A DNA stretch of 42,862 nt from an uncultured Tateyamaria sp. (lineage in GTDB: Bacteria > Pseudomonadota > Alphaproteobacteria > Rhodobacterales > Rhodobacteraceae): the NCBI RefSeq assembly GCF_947504105.1, contig NZ_CANNGP010000037.1, positions 1-42,862 on the forward strand. Direction: 5' to 3'. Each line of letters opens with the position of its first letter. The stretch's first letter is position 1. Under the pieces are notes generated by a model that was not told the origin of the DNA, made no database searches, and worked only from the letters and a program-made list of their open reading frames with translations. Positions 36,444 to 42,862 of the stretch are shown here, piece after piece. Both the position numbers and the translations under genes were made by a program.

Positions 36444-36534
36444 CTTGTTGTCGCGACTATTTTCAATTGCGACGCACACAGATGGCAACTGTGCCGCAGT
36501 TGAGATGCGGGTAAAATCCATCTAAATAGTTAGT

Positions 36535-36880
36535 ATGTATCGCGTTTTTGCGTCCATAGCCCTGAGCCTTGTGCTGTTGGTGACAAGCCACAGCGCTGCA
36601 ATGGCACGTGGTGCACCGCAGGCGGTCGATCAGATCGTGATTTGCTCGGGCACTGCGGTGGCTGGCTATCGTCTTTGTTGATGCCGAAGGCCAACCAACG
36701 GCGACGCCGCACTTGTGTCCCGATTGCGCCCTGCATCTTTTTGCAGCTGTGGCCTCACCCAGTGTTGTTCCGATATGGTTCGACATTGGTATTCAAGTAT
36801 GCGCTCCAATGCCGGTTGAACGGTATGAAGGCATGCCCTTGATAATGGCGTCTGCGCGGGCGCCTCCTGTTTCGATCTGA
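36535..36880 (+). pseudogene. Frameshifted DUF2946-like secreted protein
   Basis: The first frame starts at ATG 36535 with a signal peptide (MYRVFASIALSLVLLVTSHS) and reads on to DQIVICSGTAVAGYRLC before a stop near 36681. The natural continuation is in another frame: IVFVDAEGQPTATPHLCPDCALHLFAAVASP, ending in MASARAPPVSI and TGA at 36878-36880. The break coincides with a tandem GGCTGGCT at 36660-36667; removing one GGCT restores TAVAIVFVDAEGQP in a single frame. The HxCPDC motif and secreted nature are as in small DUF2946-like proteins often found beside copper genes. It is directly upstream of the PCu(A)C chaperone, and the family name is a best guess. Confidence 0.78.
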
Positions 36881-36924
36881 TCCAGATTCCCAATCATAGA
36901 AGATTCTCACGACAGGAGGGCCAC

Positions 36925-37398
36925 ATGTCCTTTCGCACTAACCTTACCGCTATGTTTGCGGTCACGTTTCTATCTGTTCCAGCTTTTGCCGATGGTATTA
37001 CAGTCATGGACTCCTATGCGCGGGCTGCCAGCCCGGCTGCCAAATCCGGCGCGGCCTTCATGATGATCCGCAACGACACCGGACAGGATGATACGCTAGT
37101 TTCCGCCAGCACGGATGCCGCGTCCCGTGTGGAGTTGCATACTCATATTGAGGTGAGCGACGGTGTTATGCAGATGACTGAAATCGAGGGCGGTGTCCCC
37201 CTTCCCGCTGGCGGCACATATCATATGGTGCGGGGCGGGGACCACGTCATGCTGATGGGCCTGACCGGCCCGCTGGAGCAAGACGCGACCATCGATGTCA
37301 CCTTGGTCTTTGAGAATGCAGGCGAGGTTGAGGTAACGATACCTATCGACAATACACGCAAGCCTGAAGCGGGTGCTCACGGAAGTCACTCGCACTGA
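36925..37398 (+). CDS. Periplasmic copper chaperone PCu(A)C
   Basis: The 157-residue protein has a signal peptide (cleavage after PAFA, about residue 22) and a PCu(A)C domain. The Cu(I)-binding residues lie in VELHTHIEVSDGVMQM (His72/His74, Met82/Met84) and GGDHVMLMG (His107, Met109), matching the family's His/Met motif. The C-terminus is a histidine-containing tail (GAHGSHSH). These chaperones deliver copper to cytochrome oxidase in the periplasm. It is preceded by a good AGGAGG ribosome binding site and lies 44 bases after the frameshifted DUF2946-like gene. Convergent with cobB. Confidence 0.93.
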   Translation: MSFRTNLTAMFAVTFLSVPAFADGITVMDSYARAASPAAKSGAAFMMIRNDTGQDDTLVSASTDAASRVELHTHIEVSDGVMQMTEIEGGVPLPAGGTYHMVRGGDHVMLMGLTGPLEQDATIDVTLVFENAGEVEVTIPIDNTRKPEAGAHGSHSH

Positions 37399-37404
37399 AG
37401 ACTG

Positions 37405-37519
37405 GCGGATCAAGACCGCGTTACTGTTGTTGCGGCGTAAGCGTTGCAGGGATTGCCCAGCCGTTTGCCACCTATGTCGTGCCGCAGATTGAGACATTGT
37501 GGGGCAGGTCTTGATCCGC
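37405..37519. repeat. Long-spaced inverted repeat between PCu(A)C and cobB
   Basis: The 13-base arms GCGGATCAAGACC (37405-37417) and GGTCTTGATCCGC (37507-37519) are perfect inverted repeats with 89 bases between. They lie exactly between the convergent stops of the copper chaperone and cobB. The structure might form a long stem in the 3' regions of both mRNAs or be a small mobile-element footprint. No T-run terminator was seen. Confidence 0.65.
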
Positions 37520-37520
37520 G

Positions 37521-38219
37521 TTACCCAGCCAGAACTTCTGCCACCCAGTTCGGCACCGTTTCCGATGCTTTGCTCTCGCGAATATCATCAAACAGACCTA
37601 CATTCTCGCCTGGCTCTAGGTTCATCTCGACCGTCTCGGCCCCGACATGGCGGGCCATCTGCACAAAGCCGGCAGCTGGATACACGTTGCCTGACGTGCC
37701 AATGGCTGCGAAAATGTCGGCGTTGGCCAGTGCGCGCTCGATCCGTTCCATGTGATAGGGAATTTCACCAAACCATACGATGTCAGGCCGGATGGTCGGG
37801 GCAGCGCAGGCAGGGCATTCTTCCCCGACAGACATCTCCAGGCGGGCGGGCCAGCGATGTTCGCATGCAGCGCACAGGGCAGAGGCCAGCGCGCCGTGCA
37901 TGTGGATAACATCCCCGCTGCCACCCTTTTCATGCAGATCATCCACGTTCTGGGTCACCAATGTCACATCACCCAAATGTTCGGCCTGCAGCCGCGCCAG
38001 CGCTGCGTGGGCTGCGTTCGGGCTGGCCTCGGCCGCTTGTGCGCGACGTGCGTTGTAGAAGTCGACAACCCGTTGGGGATTGCGCGCAAAGCCTTCAGGT
38101 GTGGCGACATCCTCGATCCGGTGTTGTGCCCAAAGCCCACCTTCGTCCCGAAACGTTCCGAGACCACTTTCAGCTGAAATCCCGGCGCCGGTCAGGATCA
38201 CGATGGACGGTGCGGACAT
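37521..38219 (-). CDS. cobB: NAD-dependent protein deacylase (sirtuin)
   Basis: The 232-residue sirtuin removes acyl groups from lysines using NAD. Motifs: ILTGAGISAESGLGTFRDEGGLW (two strands of the NAD-binding site), TQNVDDLHEKGG, catalytic His in VIHMHGAL, two Cys pairs for zinc (CAACEHRW and CPACAAPTIRPDIVWFGE), and IGTSGNVYPAAGF. This set fits the bacterial CobB/Sirt5-like class. The start at 38219 has AAGGAG upstream at a good spacing; the ATG three bases before is equally possible. It is followed across 122 bases, convergently, by the copper chaperone gene. Confidence 0.95.
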   Translation of the reverse strand: MSAPSIVILTGAGISAESGLGTFRDEGGLWAQHRIEDVATPEGFARNPQRVVDFYNARRAQAAEASPNAAHAALARLQAEHLGDVTLVTQNVDDLHEKGGSGDVIHMHGALASALCAACEHRWPARLEMSVGEECPACAAPTIRPDIVWFGEIPYHMERIERALANADIFAAIGTSGNVYPAAGFVQMARHVGAETVEMNLEPGENVGLFDDIRESKASETVPNWVAEVLAG

Positions 38220-38279
38220 CATGCATCTCCTTGCTTTTGTGTGACCATGTGGACGCACCTCGACAACAAGTGCAAGATG

Positions 38280-39242
38280 TCAGCCGTCGAGCAAACGCAA
38301 CTCGCTCGCGAGCCACGGCAATTGCGTCAATGCGGGATCCATCATGTGTGTCTTGATCAGGCGTCGCATCGTGTTGGCCACATCGGTTGGCACCTCGCCC
38401 GCCCAATCCGCACTCGCATAAAGTGATATGGTACGTGAGAAAGGCTTGAAGGGAAGGGGGAACGCATCCACCTGATCATGGAAGCGGCCAGCGCGCATAT
38501 AGCCTAGCGGCGTTGTGACGGCCCAACCAATGCGTCGTGCGACCATCGCCATCAGGGCCAGATGGCTGCCAATTTCGAAACGATCCACGAAGTCAAGCTT
38601 TTGCCGGGCCAGATGTGCTTCGATCTGGCGTGAGATCAGCTGCTCCCTCTCGTACCTTAGAAAGGGCAAATCTGGTAGTATGGACATCGGGTTGCCGTCA
38701 CGTACCACGCCGCGCGGGGCGACCAGAATGAAGGGGTCGCGCGCCAGTGGGTACTCAAGAACTCCGTCGCGCATTGTGCCATCGCTTGCAGAAATGGCGA
38801 TATGCAGGCTTTTGTCGGCTATGGCTTGGAGGATCTCGTGGCTGGGGGCGGTAGCCAGTGTGAATTTGCAGCGGGTCAGGCTGTCGGCCAGGATTGTAAC
38901 CAGCCGCGGGGTCAGGTCGTTCTCAAAGTCGTCGATAACTCCGATGGACAATGCCGACAGATGTGCCAGATCCATGACGGTCAACTCGGATTGTGCAAGG
39001 CGTAGTTGCGACAAGGCCGCTTCCGCACGGGCGAGGAAGCTGGTGCCGGCAGGCGTAAGCCGCATTGGGCGTTTGCCGTGATCGACAAGGTCGGTCGCCA
39101 GAGCGGTTTCGAGGTTTCGCAATTGTTGGCTGACAGCGGGTTGGCTAAGCCCTGTTACTGTCGCGGCTTGCGCAACTGACCCCGTAGCGGCGAGCGCTTC
39201 GAACACTTCGAGGCCACGCAGGGTAACGCCCTTGCTCAACAT
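38280..39242 (-). CDS. LysR-family transcriptional regulator
   Basis: The 320-residue protein begins MLSKGVTLRGLEVFEALA, with the LysR helix-turn-helix GSVAQAATVTGLSQPAVSQQLRNLE, followed by the usual substrate-binding domain (LSALSIGVIDDFENDLTPRL, then PFILVAPRGVV). It is intact. It is divergent from the nitrilase-family gene across about 146 bases, the normal arrangement for LysR regulators that control their neighbour. The effector is unknown. Its stop is about 60 bases before the start of cobB. Confidence 0.93.
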   Translation of the reverse strand: MLSKGVTLRGLEVFEALAATGSVAQAATVTGLSQPAVSQQLRNLETALATDLVDHGKRPMRLTPAGTSFLARAEAALSQLRLAQSELTVMDLAHLSALSIGVIDDFENDLTPRLVTILADSLTRCKFTLATAPSHEILQAIADKSLHIAISASDGTMRDGVLEYPLARDPFILVAPRGVVRDGNPMSILPDLPFLRYEREQLISRQIEAHLARQKLDFVDRFEIGSHLALMAMVARRIGWAVTTPLGYMRAGRFHDQVDAFPLPFKPFSRTISLYASADWAGEVPTDVANTMRRLIKTHMMDPALTQLPWLASELRLLDG

Positions 39243-39388
39243 CCATCACCCTTCCCTAGTTTCGTATTCTTTGAATGTTTGAAGGTCGCTCGGTCAAGAA
39301 AAATCAGGTTCTATCCGTGTTTCATTTCGAATTTCGGAAGAAGGCGGCGCGGCTTGCGTCAAGTGAACAGAGTAAGGCAGAACAGGGT

Positions 39389-40279
39389 ATGAAGATTGCA
39401 ACAGCCTCTTACCCCCTCGATGTCTTGCCCAATTGGGCGGCTTATGAAGACAAGCTGACAGCGTGGGTGAGCGAAGCAGCGACCGCTGGCGCAGATTTAT
39501 TGGTCTTTCCGGAGTATGGCGCGATGGAATTGGCCACACTTGCAGGTTTGGACGTTGCTGGCGATCTTGAGGCATCGCTGTTTGCTGTGGCCGACAGGTT
39601 GCCCGATGCGGATGCTTTGCATAGCCATCTTGCTGTCCAGTTTGGGGGTCACATTCTTGCGGCTTCTGGTCCGGCCGGGTTCGTCGGGCACTATGACGGC
39701 GCTCGTCCTGTGAACCGAACGCGTCTCTTTGCACCGGGTGGAGCTATTGGCGTGCAAGACAAACAGATCATGACCCGGTTCGAAGCGGAGACTTGGAATG
39801 TCGCGCCCGGCGGCCCTTTGCAATTGTTCGACACGTCCTTGGGGCGGATTGGTATTCTGATATGCTACGATAGTGAGTTCCCGCTTTTGGGGCGTGCCTT
39901 GGCGGAGGCTGACATTATTCTAGTGCCGTCTGTGACCGAGGCCTTGTCCGGTTACTCCCGGGTCCGGATCGGCGCACAGGCCCGCGCGCTGGAAAACCAG
40001 TGCGTTACAGTTATGTCATCCGTTGTTGGTGATGCTCCCTGGTCAGAAGCAGTTGACGTTTCTGTTGGCGCAGGCGGTATCTTTGGCCCACCAGATCATG
40101 GCTTTCCGGATGACGGTGTCATCGCACTGGGCGCGTTGAACGCGCCGGGTTGGGTTTTTGGTGAAATTGATTTGGCTCATGTTGCAGCAGTACGGGCGAA
40201 CGGTGGCGTCCTGAACCGCAGGGACTGGGACGCTCAGATCGGCCGTGCCGATCCTGTCACAGTCGTGGCACTGACCTGA
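39389..40279 (+). CDS. Carbon-nitrogen hydrolase (nitrilase superfamily)
   Basis: The 296-residue enzyme has the full nitrilase catalytic set: Glu in LLVFPEYGAMEL, Lys in GVQDKQIMTRFE, and Cys in IGILICYDSEFPLLGRAL. Members of this superfamily hydrolyse amides or nitriles; the ending GALNAPGWVFGEIDL and NRRDWDAQIG fit a small-amidase branch but do not reveal the substrate. I chose the ATG at 39389 because it begins MKIATASYPLD, like the family. An in-frame extension to 39275 is open but not typical. The divergent LysR gene is the likely regulator. Confidence 0.9.
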   Translation: MKIATASYPLDVLPNWAAYEDKLTAWVSEAATAGADLLVFPEYGAMELATLAGLDVAGDLEASLFAVADRLPDADALHSHLAVQFGGHILAASGPAGFVGHYDGARPVNRTRLFAPGGAIGVQDKQIMTRFEAETWNVAPGGPLQLFDTSLGRIGILICYDSEFPLLGRALAEADIILVPSVTEALSGYSRVRIGAQARALENQCVTVMSSVVGDAPWSEAVDVSVGAGGIFGPPDHGFPDDGVIALGALNAPGWVFGEIDLAHVAAVRANGGVLNRRDWDAQIGRADPVTVVALT

Positions 40280-40360
40280 TTAGCCCTTGAATTATGGGGC
40301 GCGGAGGCGCATTTAGTGGCGCGTCCGCATATCGGCGGGCGGTGTAATGAAGGAGAGACC

Positions 40361-40579
40361 ATGGCCAAGGAAGATACGCTCGAATTTCCCGGTGTCGTGA
40401 AGGAACTCCTGCCCAATGCGACGTTTCGGGTCGAGCTTGAGAATGGCCATGAGATCATCGCACACACGGCAGGAAAAATGCGCAAGAACCGCATCCGCGT
40501 TCTGGCAGGCGACAAGGTACAGGTCGAGATGACCCCCTATGATCTGACCAAAGGTCGGATCAACTACCGCTTCAAATAA
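40361..40579 (+). CDS. infA: Translation initiation factor IF-1
   Basis: The 72-residue protein is IF-1, the S1-like OB-fold factor that occupies the A site of the 30S subunit. It reads [47 protein letters not shown] over its first two-thirds, followed by [23 protein letters not shown], at the exact family length. AAGGAGAGACC is a strong ribosome binding site before the ATG. It heads the conserved run infA-maf-RNase E/G-yacG-tRNA-Phe. Confidence 0.98.
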   Translation: MAKEDTLEFPGVVKELLPNATFRVELENGHEIIAHTAGKMRKNRIRVLAGDKVQVEMTPYDLTKGRINYRFK

Positions 40580-40588
40580 GCCACTTTC

Positions 40589-41158
40589 GTGGCGTTTGTT
40601 CTGGGATCGGGAAGTCCGAGGCGGTTTGAGTTGCTCGGGCAATTGGGCGTTGTGCCTGATGATGTACGCCCGCCTGACATAGATGAAACGCCGGGCAGGT
40701 CGGAATTGCCGCGGCCCTATTGTTCCCGCATGGCGCGGGAAAAGGTGGCCGTGGTAACTGCCGACGACAACGACGTCGTCCTGTGCGCGGACACAACCGT
40801 TGCATTGGGGCGCCGCATTATGGGCAAACCTGCTGATGCGACAGAAGCACGCGCATTCCTGACCCTTCTGTCGGGTCGCCGTCACCGCGTCATAACGGCG
40901 GTGGCTGTACGAAAGGGCGACCAGATTTGGGAGCGTGACGTTGTCAGCACAGTGCGAATGAAGGTTTTGGCCGACGGCGAAATCGCGGGTTATCTTGCAA
41001 CGGATGACTGGCGTGGCAAGGCTGGAGGATATGGGATCCAGGGGCCAGCTGGTGCGTTGATCCCGTGGATTTCGGGGTCGTTCTCGGCCATTGTAGGTTT
41101 GCCGCTTGCCGAGACAGCAGGGCTGTTGCAGGCCGCAGGCGTGAAGGTTTGGACATGA
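40589..41158 (+). CDS. Maf-family nucleoside triphosphate pyrophosphatase
   Basis: The 189-residue protein has the Maf motifs [10 protein letters not shown] (substrate loop), [22 protein letters not shown] and [18 protein letters not shown], and [16 protein letters not shown] near the C-terminus. Maf proteins hydrolyse modified or canonical nucleotides to monophosphates. The best start is the GTG at 40589, nine bases after infA, giving [12 protein letters not shown]. It overlaps the following RNase gene by four bases (ATGA), so translation is probably coupled. Confidence 0.93.
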   Translation: MAFVLGSGSPRRFELLGQLGVVPDDVRPPDIDETPGRSELPRPYCSRMAREKVAVVTADDNDVVLCADTTVALGRRIMGKPADATEARAFLTLLSGRRHRVITAVAVRKGDQIWERDVVSTVRMKVLADGEIAGYLATDDWRGKAGGYGIQGPAGALIPWISGSFSAIVGLPLAETAGLLQAAGVKVWT

Positions 41159-42177
41159 AGGGCCGCCAGATACTGCTTGATCATATGAATGATCGGGAAG
41201 CGGCTGCGCTTATGGTCGACGGGCACCTGGATGATGTATTGATCGACTCTGATCTGCCCCGCCCAGGAACCATTTATCGTGCTGTCACGGACAGACCGGT
41301 TAAAGGGCAGGGGGGCGTATTTCTCAAGACCCCTGATGGTGCGGCGTATCTGCGCGGTGTGAAGGGGATCGGGCAGGGCGAGACGCTTTTGGTGCAGGTT
41401 ACTGGATATGCCGAGCCGGGCAAGGCGATCCCTGTCAGCCACAAGATACTGCTCAAAAGCCGTTACGCGATCGTCACGCCTGATGCGCCAGGTCTGAACC
41501 TGTCCCGCAGCATTCGGGATGACGATATCCGCGATGAACTTATGGCCTTGGCGCATGATGGAATGGACGGGAGCCAGATGGGTCTGATCCTACGCTCCGC
41601 TGCGGCAGGCGCGGATGCAGAAGCTGTGTCGGAAGACATCGCCGCGATGCGTGGTTTGGCGGAGACTGTGGCGGATGATCAAGGCTCTGGTCCCGAGAAC
41701 CTTCTGGAAGGCGATAGTCCACACGTCTTGGCCTGGCGTGACTGGGGGGACCCAGCCGCTATCGTGACAGACCCGGGTTGTTTTGAAGTAAATGGTGTTC
41801 TTGACGCGCTGGACAGCGCGAGGGCGGCGCGTGTGAGCTTGGGCGCAAATGGCAGTATGTTTATCGAGGCAACGCGGGCATTGGTCGCGGTAGATGTGAA
41901 CACGGGTGCCGACGGCTCCTTTGCCGCGGGTTTGAAAGCGAACCTCACCTGCGCCCGCATGCTACCGTCTGCCTTGCGCGTGCGAGGCTTAGGCGGACAG
42001 ATTACAATAGATCTTGCACCTATGCCCAAAAAGGAACGCAAGACTTTCGAGGCAACATTGCGCGCGGCGCTGCGCAAGGACGATGTGGATACGGTGATGG
42101 CAGGTTGGACGCCGCTTGGTCACTTCGAACTGCAACGAAAGCGCGCACGACTGCCATTGACCGAGGTGCTGTTGTGA
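41155..42177 (+). CDS. Ribonuclease E/G family protein (short form)
   Basis: The 340-residue protein carries the RNase E/G catalytic core. An S1-like N-terminal part ([24 protein letters not shown]) is followed by [11 protein letters not shown] and [18 protein letters not shown], which hold the two conserved metal-binding aspartates. It is shorter than E. coli RNase G (about 490 residues) and lacks the zinc-link and small domain, which is usual for the copy next to maf in Rhodobacterales. A full RNase E is expected elsewhere in the genome. It overlaps maf and yacG by four bases at each end. Confidence 0.9.
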   Translation: MKGRQILLDHMNDREAAALMVDGHLDDVLIDSDLPRPGTIYRAVTDRPVKGQGGVFLKTPDGAAYLRGVKGIGQGETLLVQVTGYAEPGKAIPVSHKILLKSRYAIVTPDAPGLNLSRSIRDDDIRDELMALAHDGMDGSQMGLILRSAAAGADAEAVSEDIAAMRGLAETVADDQGSGPENLLEGDSPHVLAWRDWGDPAAIVTDPGCFEVNGVLDALDSARAARVSLGANGSMFIEATRALVAVDVNTGADGSFAAGLKANLTCARMLPSALRVRGLGGQITIDLAPMPKKERKTFEATLRAALRKDDVDTVMAGWTPLGHFELQRKRARLPLTEVLL

Positions 42178-42380
42178 CGTGCCCAATCTGCAATGAACAA
42201 ACGGTCAAAATGTACCGACCCTTCTGTTCGCGACGTTGCGCAGACATCGACTTGGCGCGATGGATGAACGGTGCTTACGCTGTCCCTTCTCAGCGCGAAG
42301 ACGAGAGGAATGTGACGGATGAAGATAGTCCTTTTGCCACACTAGGCATTTGGTGTGATTTAGCTATGGACAGTGCCTGA
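42174..42380 (+). CDS. yacG: DNA gyrase inhibitor YacG
   Basis: The 68-residue zinc-binding protein starts at a GTG that overlaps the RNase stop (GTGA). It has the YacG pattern CPICNEQT, FCSRRCADIDLARWMNG, with the four zinc cysteines present. YacG binds gyrase and inhibits its supercoiling. The C-terminal tail (DSPFATLGIWCDLAMDSA) is longer and unlike the short acidic tail I expect, so the 3' end may have changed. It ends about 45 bases before tRNA-Phe. Confidence 0.9.
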   Translation: MTCPICNEQTVKMYRPFCSRRCADIDLARWMNGAYAVPSQREDERNVTDEDSPFATLGIWCDLAMDSA

Positions 42381-42426
42381 CGATACGCTTATCACGCGCC
42401 CACCCGAAGCCTCAGGCTTCACCCGT

Positions 42427-42501
42427 GCCCGGGTAGCTCAGGGGTAGAGCAGTGGATTGAAAATCCTCGTGTCGGTGGTTCGATTCCGCCCCCGGGCACC
42501 A
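42427..42501 (+). tRNA. tRNA-Phe (GAA)
   Basis: GCCCGGG (42427-42433) pairs with CCCGGGC at the acceptor end, followed by the encoded ACCA. The D arm is GCTCAGGGGTAGAGC, the anticodon loop TTGAAAA (anticodon GAA, phenylalanine), and the T arm GGTGGTTCGATTCCGCC. It is the usual last member of the infA-maf-RNase-yacG group in alphaproteobacteria. tRNA 3' ends are common integration sites. Confidence 0.97.
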
Positions 42502-42502
42502 T

Positions 42503-42536
42503 AAAATCAAAGACTTAGATGGCTTTTTGATTTTTT
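42503..42536 (+). terminator. Possible AT-rich terminator after tRNA-Phe
   Basis: AAAATCAAA and TTTGATTTT form a weak A/T stem around a 14-base spacer, directly followed by further Ts. It is placed where the tRNA transcript should end. The stem is weak, so this is tentative. Confidence 0.4.
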
Positions 42537-42862
42537 AGGCTCGATATAGGCTCATGACACTAGATATTACGCTGATCTTACCTCTTGATCACAGGTTGGT
42601 AATCATAACTCGTGGTTCAGCTCCATGTTAGTGTGCTACTAAGAAAAGAACTTAAGAAACTAGTTGCATTGGTCAGTAGTTTCCACCGCCTGCCATCATG
42701 CAAGCTTCAGGAGAAAAGCAGAAGATTAAGTCAGAAGGGTGAGCGTCCGTTGAACCCGACCTAACGGTGCCATTCGGTGTGCGCTAAGAGAGGTGGTCCT
42801 AGATTTTCGACCAATTTGCAGCCGGTTTAAGATGGATCAGGGGTTCATTTAGGCTGCTATTC
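42537..42862. other. Gene-free AT-richer tail after tRNA-Phe
   Basis: About 325 bases after the tRNA have no open frame with a credible start and are visibly more AT-rich than the rest of the window. No repeat, tRNA-end duplication or integrase was found before the window ends. It could be intergenic space or the left edge of an integrated element. Confidence 0.5.

Overview
The window looks like a chromosomal segment of a marine alphaproteobacterium of the Rhodobacteraceae/Roseobacter group. The supporting signs are a gcrA cell-cycle regulator, the alphaproteobacterial order infA-maf-RNase E/G-yacG-tRNA-Phe, an opgC-opgG-opgH glucan operon and fairly GC-rich coding sequence. The assignment rests on gene content and protein style only; no database was searched.

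Layout. 1-887: a decayed IS5-type transposase, then a very long TC dinucleotide tract and no supported gene. 888-5505 (minus): gcvT-gcvH-gcvP behind a tandem glycine riboswitch. 5595-11115 (minus): a methyltransferase and a capsule/Kdo block (kpsT, kpsE-like, kdsA, phosphohexomutase). 11350-12737 (minus): an ArsR regulator overlapping a metal-efflux-type permease. 12807-15356 (plus): a uracil-DNA glycosylase-family protein with an SseB-like protein, and a secreted YHS protein with a rhodanese. 15489-21510 (minus): opgC-opgG-opgH preceded by a TTC38-like repeat protein. 21683-24539 (minus): an overlapping CoA-transferase/ThDP-enzyme pair. 24633-27511 (plus): copA with a CueR-type promoter, followed by a dead cueR and a cloverleaf-like palindrome. 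27535-29104 (minus): gcrA and a broken EamA transporter. 29353-32512 (plus): argD, argF and a panE-like gene. 32509-34908 (minus): hrpB, next to meaB on the plus strand at 34984-35997. 36102-37398 (plus): rpmB with its terminator, a frameshifted copper-associated gene and a PCu(A)C copper chaperone. 37521-40279: cobB, and a LysR gene divergent from a nitrilase-family gene. 40361-42501 (plus): infA, maf, RNase E/G, yacG and tRNA-Phe(GAA). The last 360 bases carry no recognisable gene.

How the genes work together. gcvTHP forms the glycine cleavage complex except for the shared L protein, and glycine is sensed by its own leader RNA. kpsT/kpsE/kdsA/phosphohexomutase point to a capsule or Kdo-linked polysaccharide. 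opgC/G/H build and decorate periplasmic glucans. argD and argF supply arginine synthesis. Copper handling recurs: copA, a cueR remnant, a broken DUF2946-like gene and PCu(A)C, with the ArsR-permease pair possibly related.

The most notable result is recent decay in copper control. cueR has two in-frame stops and has lost a metal-binding cysteine, yet the operator it should read upstream of copA is a perfect palindrome in the correct 19-base promoter spacer. The same window has a four-base tandem duplication breaking a DUF2946-like gene, an amber codon in an EamA transporter, and a glycine-to-glutamate change in the nucleotide-binding loop of the panE-like protein. No clearly new defence or biosynthetic system was found.
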